64,000 nucleotides of DNA from Microbacterium nymphoidis (lineage in GTDB: Bacteria > Actinomycetota > Actinomycetes > Actinomycetales > Microbacteriaceae): contig NZ_JAJNOD010000003.1 of assembly GCF_021044885.1 (NCBI RefSeq), positions 216,176 to 280,175 of the forward strand. The letters are read 5' to 3'. Shown here in pieces: positions 9,124-19,400 of the stretch. The notes beneath the pieces are model-generated. The model made no database searches and was not told where the DNA came from. It saw only the letters and a list, made by a program, of their open reading frames with translations. How positions within the stretch are numbered: position 1 is the first letter of the stretch; each line of letters begins with the position of its first letter. The position numbers and the translations under genes were made by a program.

Positions 9124-9133
9124 GAGAGCAGCC

Positions 9134-10720
9134 ATGAGCACCGCAGCGTCCGACATCACCAGCGCCCGCACCAGCCTCGGGATCGAGTTGGGCTCGACCC
9201 GTATCAAGGCATGCCTGATCGGCTCGGATCCGTCCCAGGTGATCGCCGTGGGTTCCTTCGCCTGGGAGAACGAGCTGGTCGATGGGCTGTGGACCTACAG
9301 TGTCGAGGCGGTCTGGCGGGGAATCCAGAGCGCGGTCGCAGGGCTGCTCACGGATGCCGAGGAGCGCCACGGCGTGCGCCCCCGGCAGTTCGGCGGGATC
9401 GGGATCTCCGCGATGATGCACGGTTACGTCGCCCTCGACGCGGCCGGCGATCTCCTCGTCCCCTTCCGCACCTGGCGTAACACCAGCACGTCTGCCGCCG
9501 CAGCCGAGCTCACCGGACTCTTCGGCGTGAACATTCCTCTCCGCTGGTCCATCGCCCACCTCCACCAGGCGGTGCTTGCGGGGGAGGAGCACCTGCCCGC
9601 GCTGGATCGGATCACCACTCTCGCCGGGTACGTGCACGAGCGGCTCACCGGAGAACACGTGCTCGGTGTCGGCGATGCGTCAGGGATGTTCCCGATCGAT
9701 TCGAGCCGTGTCGACTACGACTCCGAGATGCTCGACGCCTACGATCGGCTGGCCGACGGACGACTGCCACGCCCGACGCGTGATCTGCTTCCGCGCGTCC
9801 TTCCCGCGGGTGCACGGGCCGGGACGCTGACCGCGGAGGGCGCCCTGCTGCTGGATCCGCGCGGGGGGCTCGCGGCCGGTACTCTGCTCTGCCCGCCGGA
9901 AGGCGACGCCGGCACCGGGATGGTCGCCACAAACTCCGTCGCGCCGCGCACGGGCAACGTCTCGGCCGGCACCAGCATCTTCGCGATGGTGGTGCTGGAG
10001 CGGCCGCTGGCGTCCGCGCACCAGGAACTGGATCTCGTCACCACTCCCGCGGGGGACGCCGTGGCGATGGTGCACTGCAACAACGGCGCCAGCGAGCTCG
10101 CCGCCTGGGCGAGCCTGTTCGCACGGTTCGCGGCGGCGTCGGGGGACCCCGTCGACGAGGATGCCGTCTTCGAAACACTGTTCCGCGAAGCGCTGGACGG
10201 CGCTTCGGACGCCGGCGGCCTGCTGGCATACAACCACCTGGCCGGGGAGCCGATCGTCGGGCTGACCTCGGGGCGCCCGCTGTTCGTGCGCACCCCCGAC
10301 AGCGCCTTCACCCTCGCCAACTTCATGCGCTCGCAGCTGTATGGCGTGTTCGCCACCCTCGCTGTCGGAATGCAGGTCCTGGACGCCGAGGGCGTCCGGC
10401 TGGATCGTATGTTCGCCCACGGCGGGATGTTCCGCACCGCGGGGGTGGCGCAGCGATTCCTCGCCGCGGCCCTCCAAGCTCCGGTGGCCGTCGGTGAGCT
10501 GGCGGCGGAGGGCGGCGCGTGGGGGATCGCCGTTCTGGCCTCCTACCTGGGCCACGCCGAGGCGTGCTCGCTTCGCGACTACGTCAACGACGTGGTGTTC
10601 GCCGATGCCGACACCCGCGTCACCGAACCCGATGCCGACGACGTCGCCGGTTTCGCCGCCTACCTCGACGGCTATCGTCGTGGCCTCGCGATCGAGGCCG
10701 CTGCGGTGGACGCTCTCTGA
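9134..10720 (+). CDS. araB: Ribulokinase (FGGY family)
   Basis: 528 residues from the ATG at 9134, 10 bases after araD. The N-terminal phosphate-binding motif reads [16 protein letters not shown], and the FGGY kinase C-terminal lobe contains [20 protein letters not shown]. It phosphorylates L-ribulose with ATP before the epimerase step. The start is chosen because it follows the araD stop closely and begins a compact FGGY N-terminus. A longer open frame into araD has no support. The substrate is inferred from the operon, since FGGY kinases act on many polyols and ketoses. Confidence 0.9.
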   Translation: MSTAASDITSARTSLGIELGSTRIKACLIGSDPSQVIAVGSFAWENELVDGLWTYSVEAVWRGIQSAVAGLLTDAEERHGVRPRQFGGIGISAMMHGYVALDAAGDLLVPFRTWRNTSTSAAAAELTGLFGVNIPLRWSIAHLHQAVLAGEEHLPALDRITTLAGYVHERLTGEHVLGVGDASGMFPIDSSRVDYDSEMLDAYDRLADGRLPRPTRDLLPRVLPAGARAGTLTAEGALLLDPRGGLAAGTLLCPPEGDAGTGMVATNSVAPRTGNVSAGTSIFAMVVLERPLASAHQELDLVTTPAGDAVAMVHCNNGASELAAWASLFARFAAASGDPVDEDAVFETLFREALDGASDAGGLLAYNHLAGEPIVGLTSGRPLFVRTPDSAFTLANFMRSQLYGVFATLAVGMQVLDAEGVRLDRMFAHGGMFRTAGVAQRFLAAALQAPVAVGELAAEGGAWGIAVLASYLGHAEACSLRDYVNDVVFADADTRVTEPDADDVAGFAAYLDGYRRGLAIEAAAVDAL

Positions 10721-10736
10721 ACTCCGGAAGGACATC

Positions 10737-12260
10737 ATGACACGCACGCCCCTGTCCACCACGCTCGACGCCTACGAGGTGTGGTTCCTCACCGGGAGCC
10801 AGCACCTGTACGGCCCCGAGACGCTCGCCCAGGTGGCGGAGCAGTCTCAGCAGATCGCCAGCCTCCTGGATTCGGCCGACGATGTCCCGGTGCGGATCGT
10901 CTGGAAGCCCGTGCTCACCGACTCCGCGTCCATCCGTGCCCTGGTGCTCGAGGCGAACGCGGCTGACAACGTCATCGGCCTCATCGCGTGGATGCACACC
11001 TTCAGCCCGGCCAAGATGTGGATCGCCGGACTCGACGCACTGCAGAAGCCTCTCGCGCACCTGCACACGCAGGCGAACGTCGAGCTGCCCTGGGCCGACA
11101 TCGACTTCGACTTCATGAATCTGAACCAGGCAGCACACGGAGACCGCGAGTTCGGCTACATCCAGACCCGCCTCGGTGTGGCGCGCAAGACGGTCGTCGG
11201 ACACGCCAGCGACGCCCGCGTGCGGTCGGAGATCGCCACCTGGCAGCGCGCCGCCGCGGGGCTCGCGGCTGCGCGCTCGCTCAAGCTGGCGCGCTTCGGC
11301 GACAACATGCGTTTCGTCGCCGTCACCGAGGGCGACAAGACCGAGGCCGAACTGCGATTCGGCGTCCAGGTGAACACCTGGGGCGTCAACGACCTCGCGG
11401 CGGCCGTGGCGGCCGTGGCGGAGGCCGACATCGACGCGCTCGTCGCCGAGTACGAGGACCTCTATGACGTGGCTCCGGAACTGCGACGTGGTGCCGAGCG
11501 CCACCAGTCCCTGCGGGACGGGGCCGCCATCGAGATCGGGCTGCGTTCGTTCCTGGAGGAGGGCGGCTTCGGTGCCTTCACGACCTCGTTCGAAGACCTG
11601 GGGGAGCTGCGGCAGCTCCCGGGGCTCGCTGTGCAGCGTCTGATGGCCGAAGGGTACGGCTTCGGTGCTGAGGGCGACTGGAAGACCGCGGTGCTGGTGC
11701 GGATCGCGAACGTCATGGGAGCGGGCCTGCCCGGAGGCGCGAGCCTCATGGAGGATTACACCTACGACATGACGCCGGGGGACGAGCTCATTCTCGGTGC
11801 GCACATGCTGGAGGTGTCGCCGTCGCTGACCACCGCCCGTCCCACCCTCGAGATCCACCCGCTGGGTATCGGCGGCAAGGACGACCCGGTGCGCCTGGTG
11901 TTCACCGCCGACCCCGGCCCGGCGATCGTCGTGGCGATGAGCGACATGCGCGATCGCTTCCGCTTGACCGCCAACGTGGTGGAGAACGTCGAGCCGCGTC
12001 AGCCGCTCCCGAACCTCCCGGTGGGACGTGCGGTATGGAAACCGGCACCGGATTTCACCACCAGCGCGGCCGCCTGGCTGACGGCCGGCGCGGCGCACCA
12101 CACCGTGATGTCCACGGCTGTCGGTCTGGAGGCGTTCCGCGACTTCGCCGACATGGCCGGGGTGGAGCTGCTCGTGATCGACGAGGACACCACGCTGCCC
12201 GCTTTCCAGCAGCAGGTGCGCTGGAACCAGGCGTATTACCGTCTCGCGCAAGGGCTCTGA
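10737..12260 (+). CDS. araA: L-arabinose isomerase
   Basis: 507 residues, the usual length for AraA. Diagnostic motifs are [13 protein letters not shown] at the N-terminus, [25 protein letters not shown] and LMEDYTYDM, covering the manganese-site and active-site regions. It isomerises L-arabinose to L-ribulose, the first catabolic step. The ATG lies 16 bases after araB with AGGA a few bases upstream. It is the last gene of the operon and is followed at once by a strong hairpin terminator. No arabinose transporter is encoded in this cluster. Confidence 0.97.
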   Translation: MTRTPLSTTLDAYEVWFLTGSQHLYGPETLAQVAEQSQQIASLLDSADDVPVRIVWKPVLTDSASIRALVLEANAADNVIGLIAWMHTFSPAKMWIAGLDALQKPLAHLHTQANVELPWADIDFDFMNLNQAAHGDREFGYIQTRLGVARKTVVGHASDARVRSEIATWQRAAAGLAAARSLKLARFGDNMRFVAVTEGDKTEAELRFGVQVNTWGVNDLAAAVAAVAEADIDALVAEYEDLYDVAPELRRGAERHQSLRDGAAIEIGLRSFLEEGGFGAFTTSFEDLGELRQLPGLAVQRLMAEGYGFGAEGDWKTAVLVRIANVMGAGLPGGASLMEDYTYDMTPGDELILGAHMLEVSPSLTTARPTLEIHPLGIGGKDDPVRLVFTADPGPAIVVAMSDMRDRFRLTANVVENVEPRQPLPNLPVGRAVWKPAPDFTTSAAAWLTAGAAHHTVMSTAVGLEAFRDFADMAGVELLVIDEDTTLPAFQQQVRWNQAYYRLAQGL

Positions 12261-12273
12261 CCCGCGAGAAGAC

Positions 12274-12313
12274 GGAGAACGCCCCTCCGAGCTGTGCCGG
12301 AGGGGCGTTCTCC
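12274..12313 (+). terminator. Hairpin terminator after araA
   Basis: A perfect 16-base stem, arms at 12274-12289 and 12298-12313, with an 8-base loop, followed by ATTCTTC rather than a long T-run. It lies 13 bases after the araA stop. Such strong GC stems with short or absent T-runs are the common terminator style in this window. Confidence 0.85.
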
Positions 12314-12338
12314 ATTCTTCATGGCGACGCAGCCCAAA

Positions 12339-12373
12339 GCAGAATGCCCGCCCCGGAGGGGCGGGCATTCTGC
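12339..12373 (-). terminator. Hairpin terminator after rpsT
   Basis: Perfect 16-base arms at 12339-12354 and 12358-12373 enclose a 3-base loop. It lies 9 bases beyond the rpsT stop, and read on the minus strand the stem is followed by TTTGGG. With the araA hairpin it separates two convergent transcripts. Confidence 0.85.
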
Positions 12374-12382
12374 GTGTGAGGC

Positions 12383-12643
12383 TCAGAGAGCGGCGACCTG
12401 CTTGGCGATCGAGGACTTGCGGTTCGCAGCCTGGTTCTCGTGGATGACGCCCTTGCCGACGGCCTTGTCCAGCTTCTTGGACGCGTTCTTCAGCGCGGCC
12501 TCGGCAGCAACCTTGTCACCGGCAGCGATCGCCTCGCGCGTGCGGCGCACGGCGGACTTCAGCTCGGTCTTGACGGCCTTGTTGCGCTCGCGGGCCTTCT
12601 CGTTGGTCTTGTTGCGCTTGATCTGCGACTTGATGTTTGCCAC
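12383..12643 (-). CDS. rpsT: 30S ribosomal protein S20
   Basis: 86 residues, highly basic: [20 protein letters not shown] at the start and [19 protein letters not shown] near the end, both typical of S20, which binds 16S rRNA. The start is the GTG at 12641-12643, because the conserved family N-terminus begins directly there. The frame remains open upstream but with unrelated sequence. A -10-like TAGACT on the minus strand at 12753-12748 would give a leader of about 100 bases, consistent with the untranslated leaders often found on ribosomal protein genes. Confidence 0.97.
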   Translation of the reverse strand: MANIKSQIKRNKTNEKARERNKAVKTELKSAVRRTREAIAAGDKVAAEAALKNASKKLDKAVGKGVIHENQAANRKSSIAKQVAAL

Positions 12644-12874
12644 GTGTGGTCTGACTTTCGTTCCGAATGGGATGAGGTTTGTCGAGCGGCAGAGAGAGGG
12701 CTGTCCTCGACGATGTGAGGGCGAACCCACACACAAGTCAAAGGCCGAGTCTATCAGCACATTGCGTATGCTTCCGACCGCGGCGGAGGGAGCCCTTGAC
12801 GTGACACCGATGGTGCGGAGTATCGTCCGAACAGACACCCGAGTTCACTCGCACAACGCTGTCCGAGGAGATGC

Positions 12875-14227
12875 ATGTCCGACCCGCGCACCACCATCGA
12901 TCCGCTTCCCGGATTTCCGCCCGGCTTCCGGTGGTCCACCGCCACCAGCGCCTTCCAGATCGAAGGCGCCCGCGACGCGGATGGCCGAGGTCGCAGCATC
13001 TGGGACGACTTCGTGGATTCCGGGAGGATCATCGACGGCACCACGGCGCAGGAAGGACCGCAGAGCTATCGCCGCTGGGCCGAGGACGTCGCTCTGCTCC
13101 GGGAGCTCGGGGTGGATCGGTACCGGTTCTCGATCTCCTGGGTACGCGTGCAGCCGGACGGCGTGCGAGGCGCCAACGCCCCGGGCCTGGACTACTACTC
13201 CCGCGTGGTGGACGATCTGCTCGAGGCCGGGATCACGCCGTTCCCGACCCTGTACCACTGGGATCTCCCGAGCGCGCTGGAAGCGCGAGGCGGCTGGCTG
13301 AACCGCGACACCGCGCTGCGGTTCGGGGACTATGCCCGACTCGTCGCTGACCGCCTGTCGGACCGCGTGCGCCACTGGTACACGATCAACGAACCCGCCA
13401 TGACAACCCTGCAGGGCTACGCCGTCGGTACTCTCGCGCCGGGACGGTCGATGCTGTTCGGAGCGCTCCCGACCGCGCATCACCAGCTTCTCGCCCACGG
13501 ACTGGCGCTGCGCGTGCTGCGGGCCGCGGGAGCTCACGAGGTCGCCATCGCGAACAACCACACGCACGTGCGCCCGCTGCGCGACAGCGACGAGGACGCG
13601 GCGGCGGCTGCCGCGTACGACGTGCTGCACAACCGGCTCTTCGCCGATCCGGTGCTCACCGGGCGATATCCGGACCTCACCGCATGGGGTCTCGCGGAGA
13701 TGCCGGTGCAGGACGGGGATCTCGAGCTGATCTCGGCGCCGCTGGATGTCTACGGGGTGAACTTCTACAACCCCACGACCGTCACCGCGGACCCTGGTCC
13801 GGTGCCCTTCGCGATCGTGCCGACTCCCGATGCGCCCGTGACCGGTTTCGGACCGGAATGGCCGATCGTCCCCGATGCCCTCACCGCCCTTCTCGTGCAG
13901 TTGCGAGATCGCTACGGCGCGGCGCTGCCACCGGTCGTCGTCTCCGAGAACGGGGCGTCCTTCCCGGAGCCGGACGAGCCGGCCCCGGTTGATGATCACG
14001 ACCGGATCGCGTACCTGCAGGGCCACATCGCCGCCGTCGGCGACGCTCTTCGTGCCGGTGTCGTGGTGGATGAGTACACGGTCTGGTCCCTGCTGGACAA
14101 CTTCGAATGGGCCGACGGATTCACGCAGCGCTTCGGGCTGGTCCACACCGATGTCGCCAGCGGCACCCGCACGCCGAAGGCGTCGTACCGCTGGTACCGA
14201 GACCTCATCGCGCGGAGCCGGGCATGA
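12875..14227 (+). CDS. Glycoside hydrolase family 1 beta-glucosidase
   Basis: 450 residues with the full GH1 barrel. The N-terminus FRWSTATSAFQIEGA is the family signature, the acid/base glutamate is in YTINEPAMT and the nucleophile glutamate in VVSENGASF. WSLLDNFEWADGF near the end is also conserved. There is no signal peptide, so it is cytoplasmic. It would hydrolyse imported beta-glucosides such as cellobiose. GAGGAG lies a few bases before the ATG. Its stop overlaps the start of an MFS transporter by four bases, a transporter-hydrolase pair for glycoside use. Whether glucosides or galactosides are preferred cannot be told. Confidence 0.95.
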   Translation: MSDPRTTIDPLPGFPPGFRWSTATSAFQIEGARDADGRGRSIWDDFVDSGRIIDGTTAQEGPQSYRRWAEDVALLRELGVDRYRFSISWVRVQPDGVRGANAPGLDYYSRVVDDLLEAGITPFPTLYHWDLPSALEARGGWLNRDTALRFGDYARLVADRLSDRVRHWYTINEPAMTTLQGYAVGTLAPGRSMLFGALPTAHHQLLAHGLALRVLRAAGAHEVAIANNHTHVRPLRDSDEDAAAAAAYDVLHNRLFADPVLTGRYPDLTAWGLAEMPVQDGDLELISAPLDVYGVNFYNPTTVTADPGPVPFAIVPTPDAPVTGFGPEWPIVPDALTALLVQLRDRYGAALPPVVVSENGASFPEPDEPAPVDDHDRIAYLQGHIAAVGDALRAGVVVDEYTVWSLLDNFEWADGFTQRFGLVHTDVASGTRTPKASYRWYRDLIARSRA

Positions 14228-15468
14228 CGGCCACGGCGATCCGCACGCCGGTGACCCGTGGCTGGATGGTCTTGTTCGCGGTCGCATGGCTCGCGATCTG
14301 GACCGTGCAGCTCACTCCGGTGCAACTGCTGCTGCCGACGCAGCTGGACACTCCCGACGACGCCGACGGATGGATCAGCGGAGTGGTGTCCACCGGCGTC
14401 GTGCTGGGTGTGGGTGGCCTGGCCGGGGTCGTGGCCGGGCCGTTGGCCGGAGCGATGTCAGACCGCACCCGCTCGCGCTGGGGCCGGCGTCGCCCGTGGG
14501 CGCTCGGCGGAACATGGATCGCCGCCGTGTGCCTGGCCGTCACCGGCTTCGCCGTGGGTCCGGTCGCCGTAGGGGCGGCGTGGACGGGAGTCTCCGTCGG
14601 GATTGCGATCGTCTCCGCGGCCCTCACGGCGATGATCGCGGACCAGCTGCCGGAGGCTCAGCGGGGAACCGCGGCCTCGCTCGCCAGCTCCGCCCAGGCG
14701 GTGGGGATCATCGTCGGCGTGGGCACGGTAGTGGTGCTCGCTCTCACCGTGGACGTGTCGTATCTGGTGCTGGGCGGCTTCATCGCGATGGTCGGCACGC
14801 TCGCCGCCCTCGTGCTCCCCGACCCGCCGGGGCATCCGGCAGCGACGAGCGGCCGCGACAGCGGCGCCCTGCGCTCACTGCGCGACCGCGACTTCGGCTG
14901 GATGATCTCCGGCCGCCTCGTGGTCAACATCGGAAACGCGCTGGGGACCACGCTGCTGCTGTTCTTCCTGATGTACGGGCTGGGGCAGGGCGCCGCCGCC
15001 GAGGACAACCTGCTCATGGCGATCGTCGTCTACACCGTGTTCGTCGTGCTCGCCTCGTTCGGCTCGGGCTGGTGGTCTGATCGCACCGGCCGACGCCGGA
15101 TGCCGACCGTGGCGAGTGCGATGATCCAGGCGCTGGCGTCCCTGTTGCTCGCGTTCGTGCCCAGCTGGGAGATGACCCTGGTGGCCGCGGCGCTGCTCGG
15201 AGTCGGCTACGGCGCGTTCATGACCACCGGCCTCGCCTTCGCGACCGACCTCCTTCCCGACGAGCGCGCTCACGCCCGCGACCTCGGCATGGTCACGGTA
15301 TCGGCGGCGCTGGGCCAGCTGCTCGGACCGCTGATCGGGGCGGCACTGGTCGCGCTGGCCGGTGGCTTCTGGCTGCTCTTCCTCGCGGGGGCGGTGCTGT
15401 CGGTGCTGGGCGGGCTGATGACAGCGGGGGCGCGAGAGCGGACGCCTCAGACGGCGCGCATGTCCTGA
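14224..15468 (+). CDS. MFS transporter, probable glycoside uptake
   Basis: 414 residues with about 12 membrane helices. The cytoplasmic loop after helix 2 carries a basic motif SDRTRSRWGRRRPW of the kind seen in glycoside-pentoside-hexuronide and sucrose-type carriers. The ATG at 14224 overlaps the beta-glucosidase stop (ATGA), so the two are translated together, and a glucoside substrate is the simplest inference. The 3' end overlaps the convergent hydrolase gene by 22 bases, with no terminator between them. Confidence 0.87.
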   Translation: MTATAIRTPVTRGWMVLFAVAWLAIWTVQLTPVQLLLPTQLDTPDDADGWISGVVSTGVVLGVGGLAGVVAGPLAGAMSDRTRSRWGRRRPWALGGTWIAAVCLAVTGFAVGPVAVGAAWTGVSVGIAIVSAALTAMIADQLPEAQRGTAASLASSAQAVGIIVGVGTVVVLALTVDVSYLVLGGFIAMVGTLAALVLPDPPGHPAATSGRDSGALRSLRDRDFGWMISGRLVVNIGNALGTTLLLFFLMYGLGQGAAAEDNLLMAIVVYTVFVVLASFGSGWWSDRTGRRRMPTVASAMIQALASLLLAFVPSWEMTLVAAALLGVGYGAFMTTGLAFATDLLPDERAHARDLGMVTVSAALGQLLGPLIGAALVALAGGFWLLFLAGAVLSVLGGLMTAGARERTPQTARMS

Positions 15469-16178
15469 TCGATCGTGGCGAGCGCCAGATCGAGCAGCGC
15501 GTTGAACACCCGCGGACGCATGGCGGTGACCAGATGCGATGTCCTGGGCACGACGATCAGCTCCGCGTGAGGGACGAGGCGTACGAAGAGCTGCTCGCTC
15601 AGGCGGAGCTGATCGAACTGCCCGTTGATGAACCAGGTGGGAATGGTGATGCGGGGCAGGGCGGCCATGAGATCCAGCTGGGCCAGTGAGCGCAGCGCTG
15701 CATCTTGCGCGGCGAGCGCGTAGCCACCGGCACCGAAGTCCGCTCGCGTCTCGTCGGGCAGCGTCGCCGCGAGCACCTGACGCGTCAGCCAGGCTCCCTG
15801 ATCCGGCAGCGAATTGAACCCGCCGGCGAGCAGACGGTAGGTGGCAAGGCCCGCTCCGCGCGGCAGAGCCGTGCACGATGCGCCGATGAAGGCCGTCACC
15901 GGGGGAGCGGTCTCGGCGCCGACGTATGCGGTGGTCAGCAGGCCGCCCATCGAATGTCCCACCAGGAGCACGGGACCGTCCTCCGCCGCGCGCTGCACCG
16001 CCTCGTCGATCGTCCGCCATGCCTCGCCCAGCGTGAAGGTCTCGGCCATGCGAGTACCGTGGCCGGGGAGGTCGAGCGCCACCGCGGAGACCCCGCGATC
16101 CGCCAGGTGCTCCAATTGCGCCCGCCACATCGTGGCCGATGTCCGGATGCCGTGCACCAGAACCACCTGAGTCCCCAT
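15447..16178 (-). CDS. Alpha/beta hydrolase
   Basis: 243 residues with the alpha/beta hydrolase core: oxyanion region VVLVHGIRTSATMW, nucleophile elbow VGHSMGG, an acid in NGQFDQL and the catalytic histidine in RTSHLV. No signal peptide. The substrate is unknown; esterase or carboxylesterase activity is most likely. The ATG at 16176-16178 is chosen because the conserved domain starts there and TACGCT ends exactly six bases upstream, the leaderless arrangement seen throughout this window. The 3' end overlaps the convergent MFS gene by 22 bases. Confidence 0.87.
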   Translation of the reverse strand: MGTQVVLVHGIRTSATMWRAQLEHLADRGVSAVALDLPGHGTRMAETFTLGEAWRTIDEAVQRAAEDGPVLLVGHSMGGLLTTAYVGAETAPPVTAFIGASCTALPRGAGLATYRLLAGGFNSLPDQGAWLTRQVLAATLPDETRADFGAGGYALAAQDAALRSLAQLDLMAALPRITIPTWFINGQFDQLRLSEQLFVRLVPHAELIVVPRTSHLVTAMRPRVFNALLDLALATIDQDMRAV

Positions 16179-16407
16179 GCCGTCAGCGTATCCAGTACCC
16201 GCGCACGCGGCCACCCGCGGCACCTCCGCGCGATCACGAATTACTGAGCGAACATGTGGCAAACTCCCAGACACTCCGCTAGGGTCGAATCGTTCCTCGT
16301 CGGACGAGCGCCAGCTGACCCCCCGCAGCGCGGTTACCCAACCAGCTCTCGACCGATAGCCCCCACGCTGTGAATCCCGTCGCGGCAGCGTCTGGAAGGA
16401 CGATTCG

Positions 16408-19400
16408 GTGTCTCGACTCCGAGTTGCTGGAAACTCACCCGATATCCCCGATCGCAGCCCGTGGTGGGATCTGCGCTCACCATTCGCCCGCGTCGGTGCG
16501 GTGCTCGCCACGGCTGGTCTGGTCGCATCCGGTCTGGTTCTCGCCCCAGCCGTCGACGCCGCCCTCGCAGACACCGGCGACGGCACCGTCACCGTCCACG
16601 TCGTGCAGGAGGTGAACGCCAACGGGCTCGTCGACTCGACCACCATGGAGCCGCCGCTCATCGGCGTGGACGTCACGCTCACCGACGCGAGTGGCGCCTC
16701 GATCACCGTCCAGACGGACGCGAACGGAAACGCGGTGTTCACTCCCGCGACCTCCGCGCTCGTCGGGGGTCAGTACCGGGTGGACGTCGCCAACCCGCAC
16801 CCGGGGACCTTCTTCCCGAGCTTCGCGGCCAACGGCACCGGCGCATCGGCGCCGGTCACCCCGGCGGACCTGGCGAATTCGGCGAACAAGAAGCTCTCCA
16901 CTCCGACGGAGTTCGTCGACGTGCGAGGCGGGGCCGGGGCCTTCGTCAATGCCGCGTTCTGGTATCCGCCGTACTACTGCCAGCAGAACGCGGACCTCAT
17001 CGGCGCGTGTCTGCCGAACAGCACGATCGGGCGCACGACATCGCCCACGGCGCAGAGCCTGTTCACCATGAAGTACAACGCCACGGGCGGTGCTTCGCAG
17101 GTCGCTCAGCTTCAGGAGACCGGCTCGCTCTACGGCATCGCCTACAACAACGCCACCAAGCGGGTCTTCTCCAGCGCCGTCGCGCACCGCAGCTCGGCGT
17201 ACGGCCCCGGCGGTCCCGGTGCCATCTACATCACCGACCCCGCCACCGGTGGCGCGACACTGTGGGCGCAGGTTCCCAACGTGGGGCCGGACTCCCACGA
17301 TTTCGCGACCCGGCAGGACTACGGCTTCTATGACCAGGTCGGCAAGAAGTCGCTCGGTGAGCTCGAGATCACGAACGACAACAAGTACCTCTTCGTCACG
17401 AACCTCGAGGACAAGAAGGTCTACGTCTACGACGGCATGTCCACGGGCCTGAACAACAGCCCGATCGGTTCGTACACCATTCCGAACCCCTGCGCGGTGC
17501 CGGGTGACTGGCAGCCGTTCGGAGAGGGCGTCGGCCTGTTCACCGAGTACGTCGGAGGCGTCTGCTCGGCTCAGTCCACGCAGGACCCCGCCGACATGCG
17601 GGCGGTCATCTACGAGTTCGACGCCGCGACGGGAGCGTTCGGCGACATCGTCATGGACCAGCCGCTGGACTTCGGACGCGGCGAAGGATACAAGGGCACG
17701 GTCTGCACCGGTGCCGCCGTCGCCACCGGTGAGGGGGCGTGGTTCCCGTGGATCGCGGACTTCCCCAACAGCGCGAACCTGGCCACGAACAATGTGAACG
17801 GCTGCTATGGCGGCAGCTGGATGTCTTACCCGCAGCCGATCCTCGCCGACATCATCGAGGAGACCAACGGCGATCTCGTCGTGAGCTTCCGTGACCGCTT
17901 CAGCGACCAGACGCCGTACAACTCGGAGAACCCCACCCGCACGGGTGGCTGGCAGACGAACGCGGAGCCCGCGTCGGGATCCGACATCCTGCGCGGATGC
18001 CGGCTCGAGGATGGAACCTTCGTTCTCGACCCGAACTTCGACCCCGCATCCCAGACGCTCGCGGCAGGCAGCATCTGCACCGACAACAACGTCTCGGGGG
18101 CGAACGGCGGCCAGTCGCGGACGTTCCGCGAGTACTACACCGGGGACTACCGCACCGGCTACCACGAAGAGGCCTTCTACTCGGGGCAGGCGCTGTCTCG
18201 CGTCGAGACCACGCTCGCATCCGACGCGGTCGATCCGGCAGGGGCCGTGTGGACCGCCGGTGTCGGTCGCATCAACCGGGACGGCACCAACAACGGTGGC
18301 GGCCTGGCGCTGCAGCCGGCCACCTCATCGTTCCTCAAGGGTTCCGGTCTCGCCGACCTTGAAGTGCTGTGCGACCAGGCACCTATCCAGATCGGAAACC
18401 GCATCTGGATCGACGCCGACGGCGACGGCGTCCAGGACGCCGGTGAAGCGCCGGCGGCCGGCGTGACCGTTCACCTCTACGATGAGGCGGGAACCCTCGT
18501 GGGCACCGCCGTCACCGGAGCGAACGGCACCTACCTCTTCGACAACTCGAACGTCACCGGCGGCCTGCAGCCCGGGACGAACTACACGGTGAAGGTTGAC
18601 AACCCCGCCGACTTCGCGGCGGGTGGTCCGCTGGATGGCTACGTGCCCACGACGCCCAACCAGGGCGATGGCGAGCACGACTCGGACGGAGTCGTCCCGC
18701 CGGGCGGCACTTTCCCCGAAGTGACCCTCACGACGGGCGGTCCGGGCGAGAACGACCCGAGCTTCGACTTCGGGTTCATCCAACACTCGCCGAAGGTGGA
18801 CATCGAGAAGTACGACACCCTGGGTGGTCCGGCGACCGGCGATGCCGACATCGCCGCCGACGCGCGCGGGTACGCCGCTGGGGAGACACGGACCATCCAG
18901 TTCGACGTCACCAACAGCGGAACCGACGCACTGCGGGATGTCGCGGTGACCGACCGGACGATCACCGGCGGTGACATCGCCGCGCTCGCCTGCACGTTCC
19001 CGGGAGCGACCACGCCGACCGCGGGCGTGCTCGCGAACGGCACCTGGACCGTCACCTGGGCGGAGACCACCGGTGCAACGCCGAGCGCCTCCTGGGCGCC
19101 GGGTGCGGCGTTCACGTGCACCGCGACGCTCACGCTGAACGGTGACGCCGAACCGCACGCCAATGCCGCAACCGTGACGGGCACGTCCATCGCCACGGGC
19201 GAGACCGTGACCGATCGGGACGACTACCACGCCTTCACCGGCGATGTTCAGCTCGTCAAGTACGACTCCCGGGACGGCTTCGCCCCGGCCGAGTCGGACG
19301 GCATTCCGGAGAAGCCACTCGTCGACGGCGCTGAGCGCGATGCGAACAGCGATGCAACGGCTGTCGTCTACGTGGCCTCGCCGGTCACCGGAAACACCGG

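Noticed and set aside
7387..9207. Long antisense frame opposite the LacI and araD genes
   Set aside because: Spans two well-supported genes on the other strand and has no domain features.
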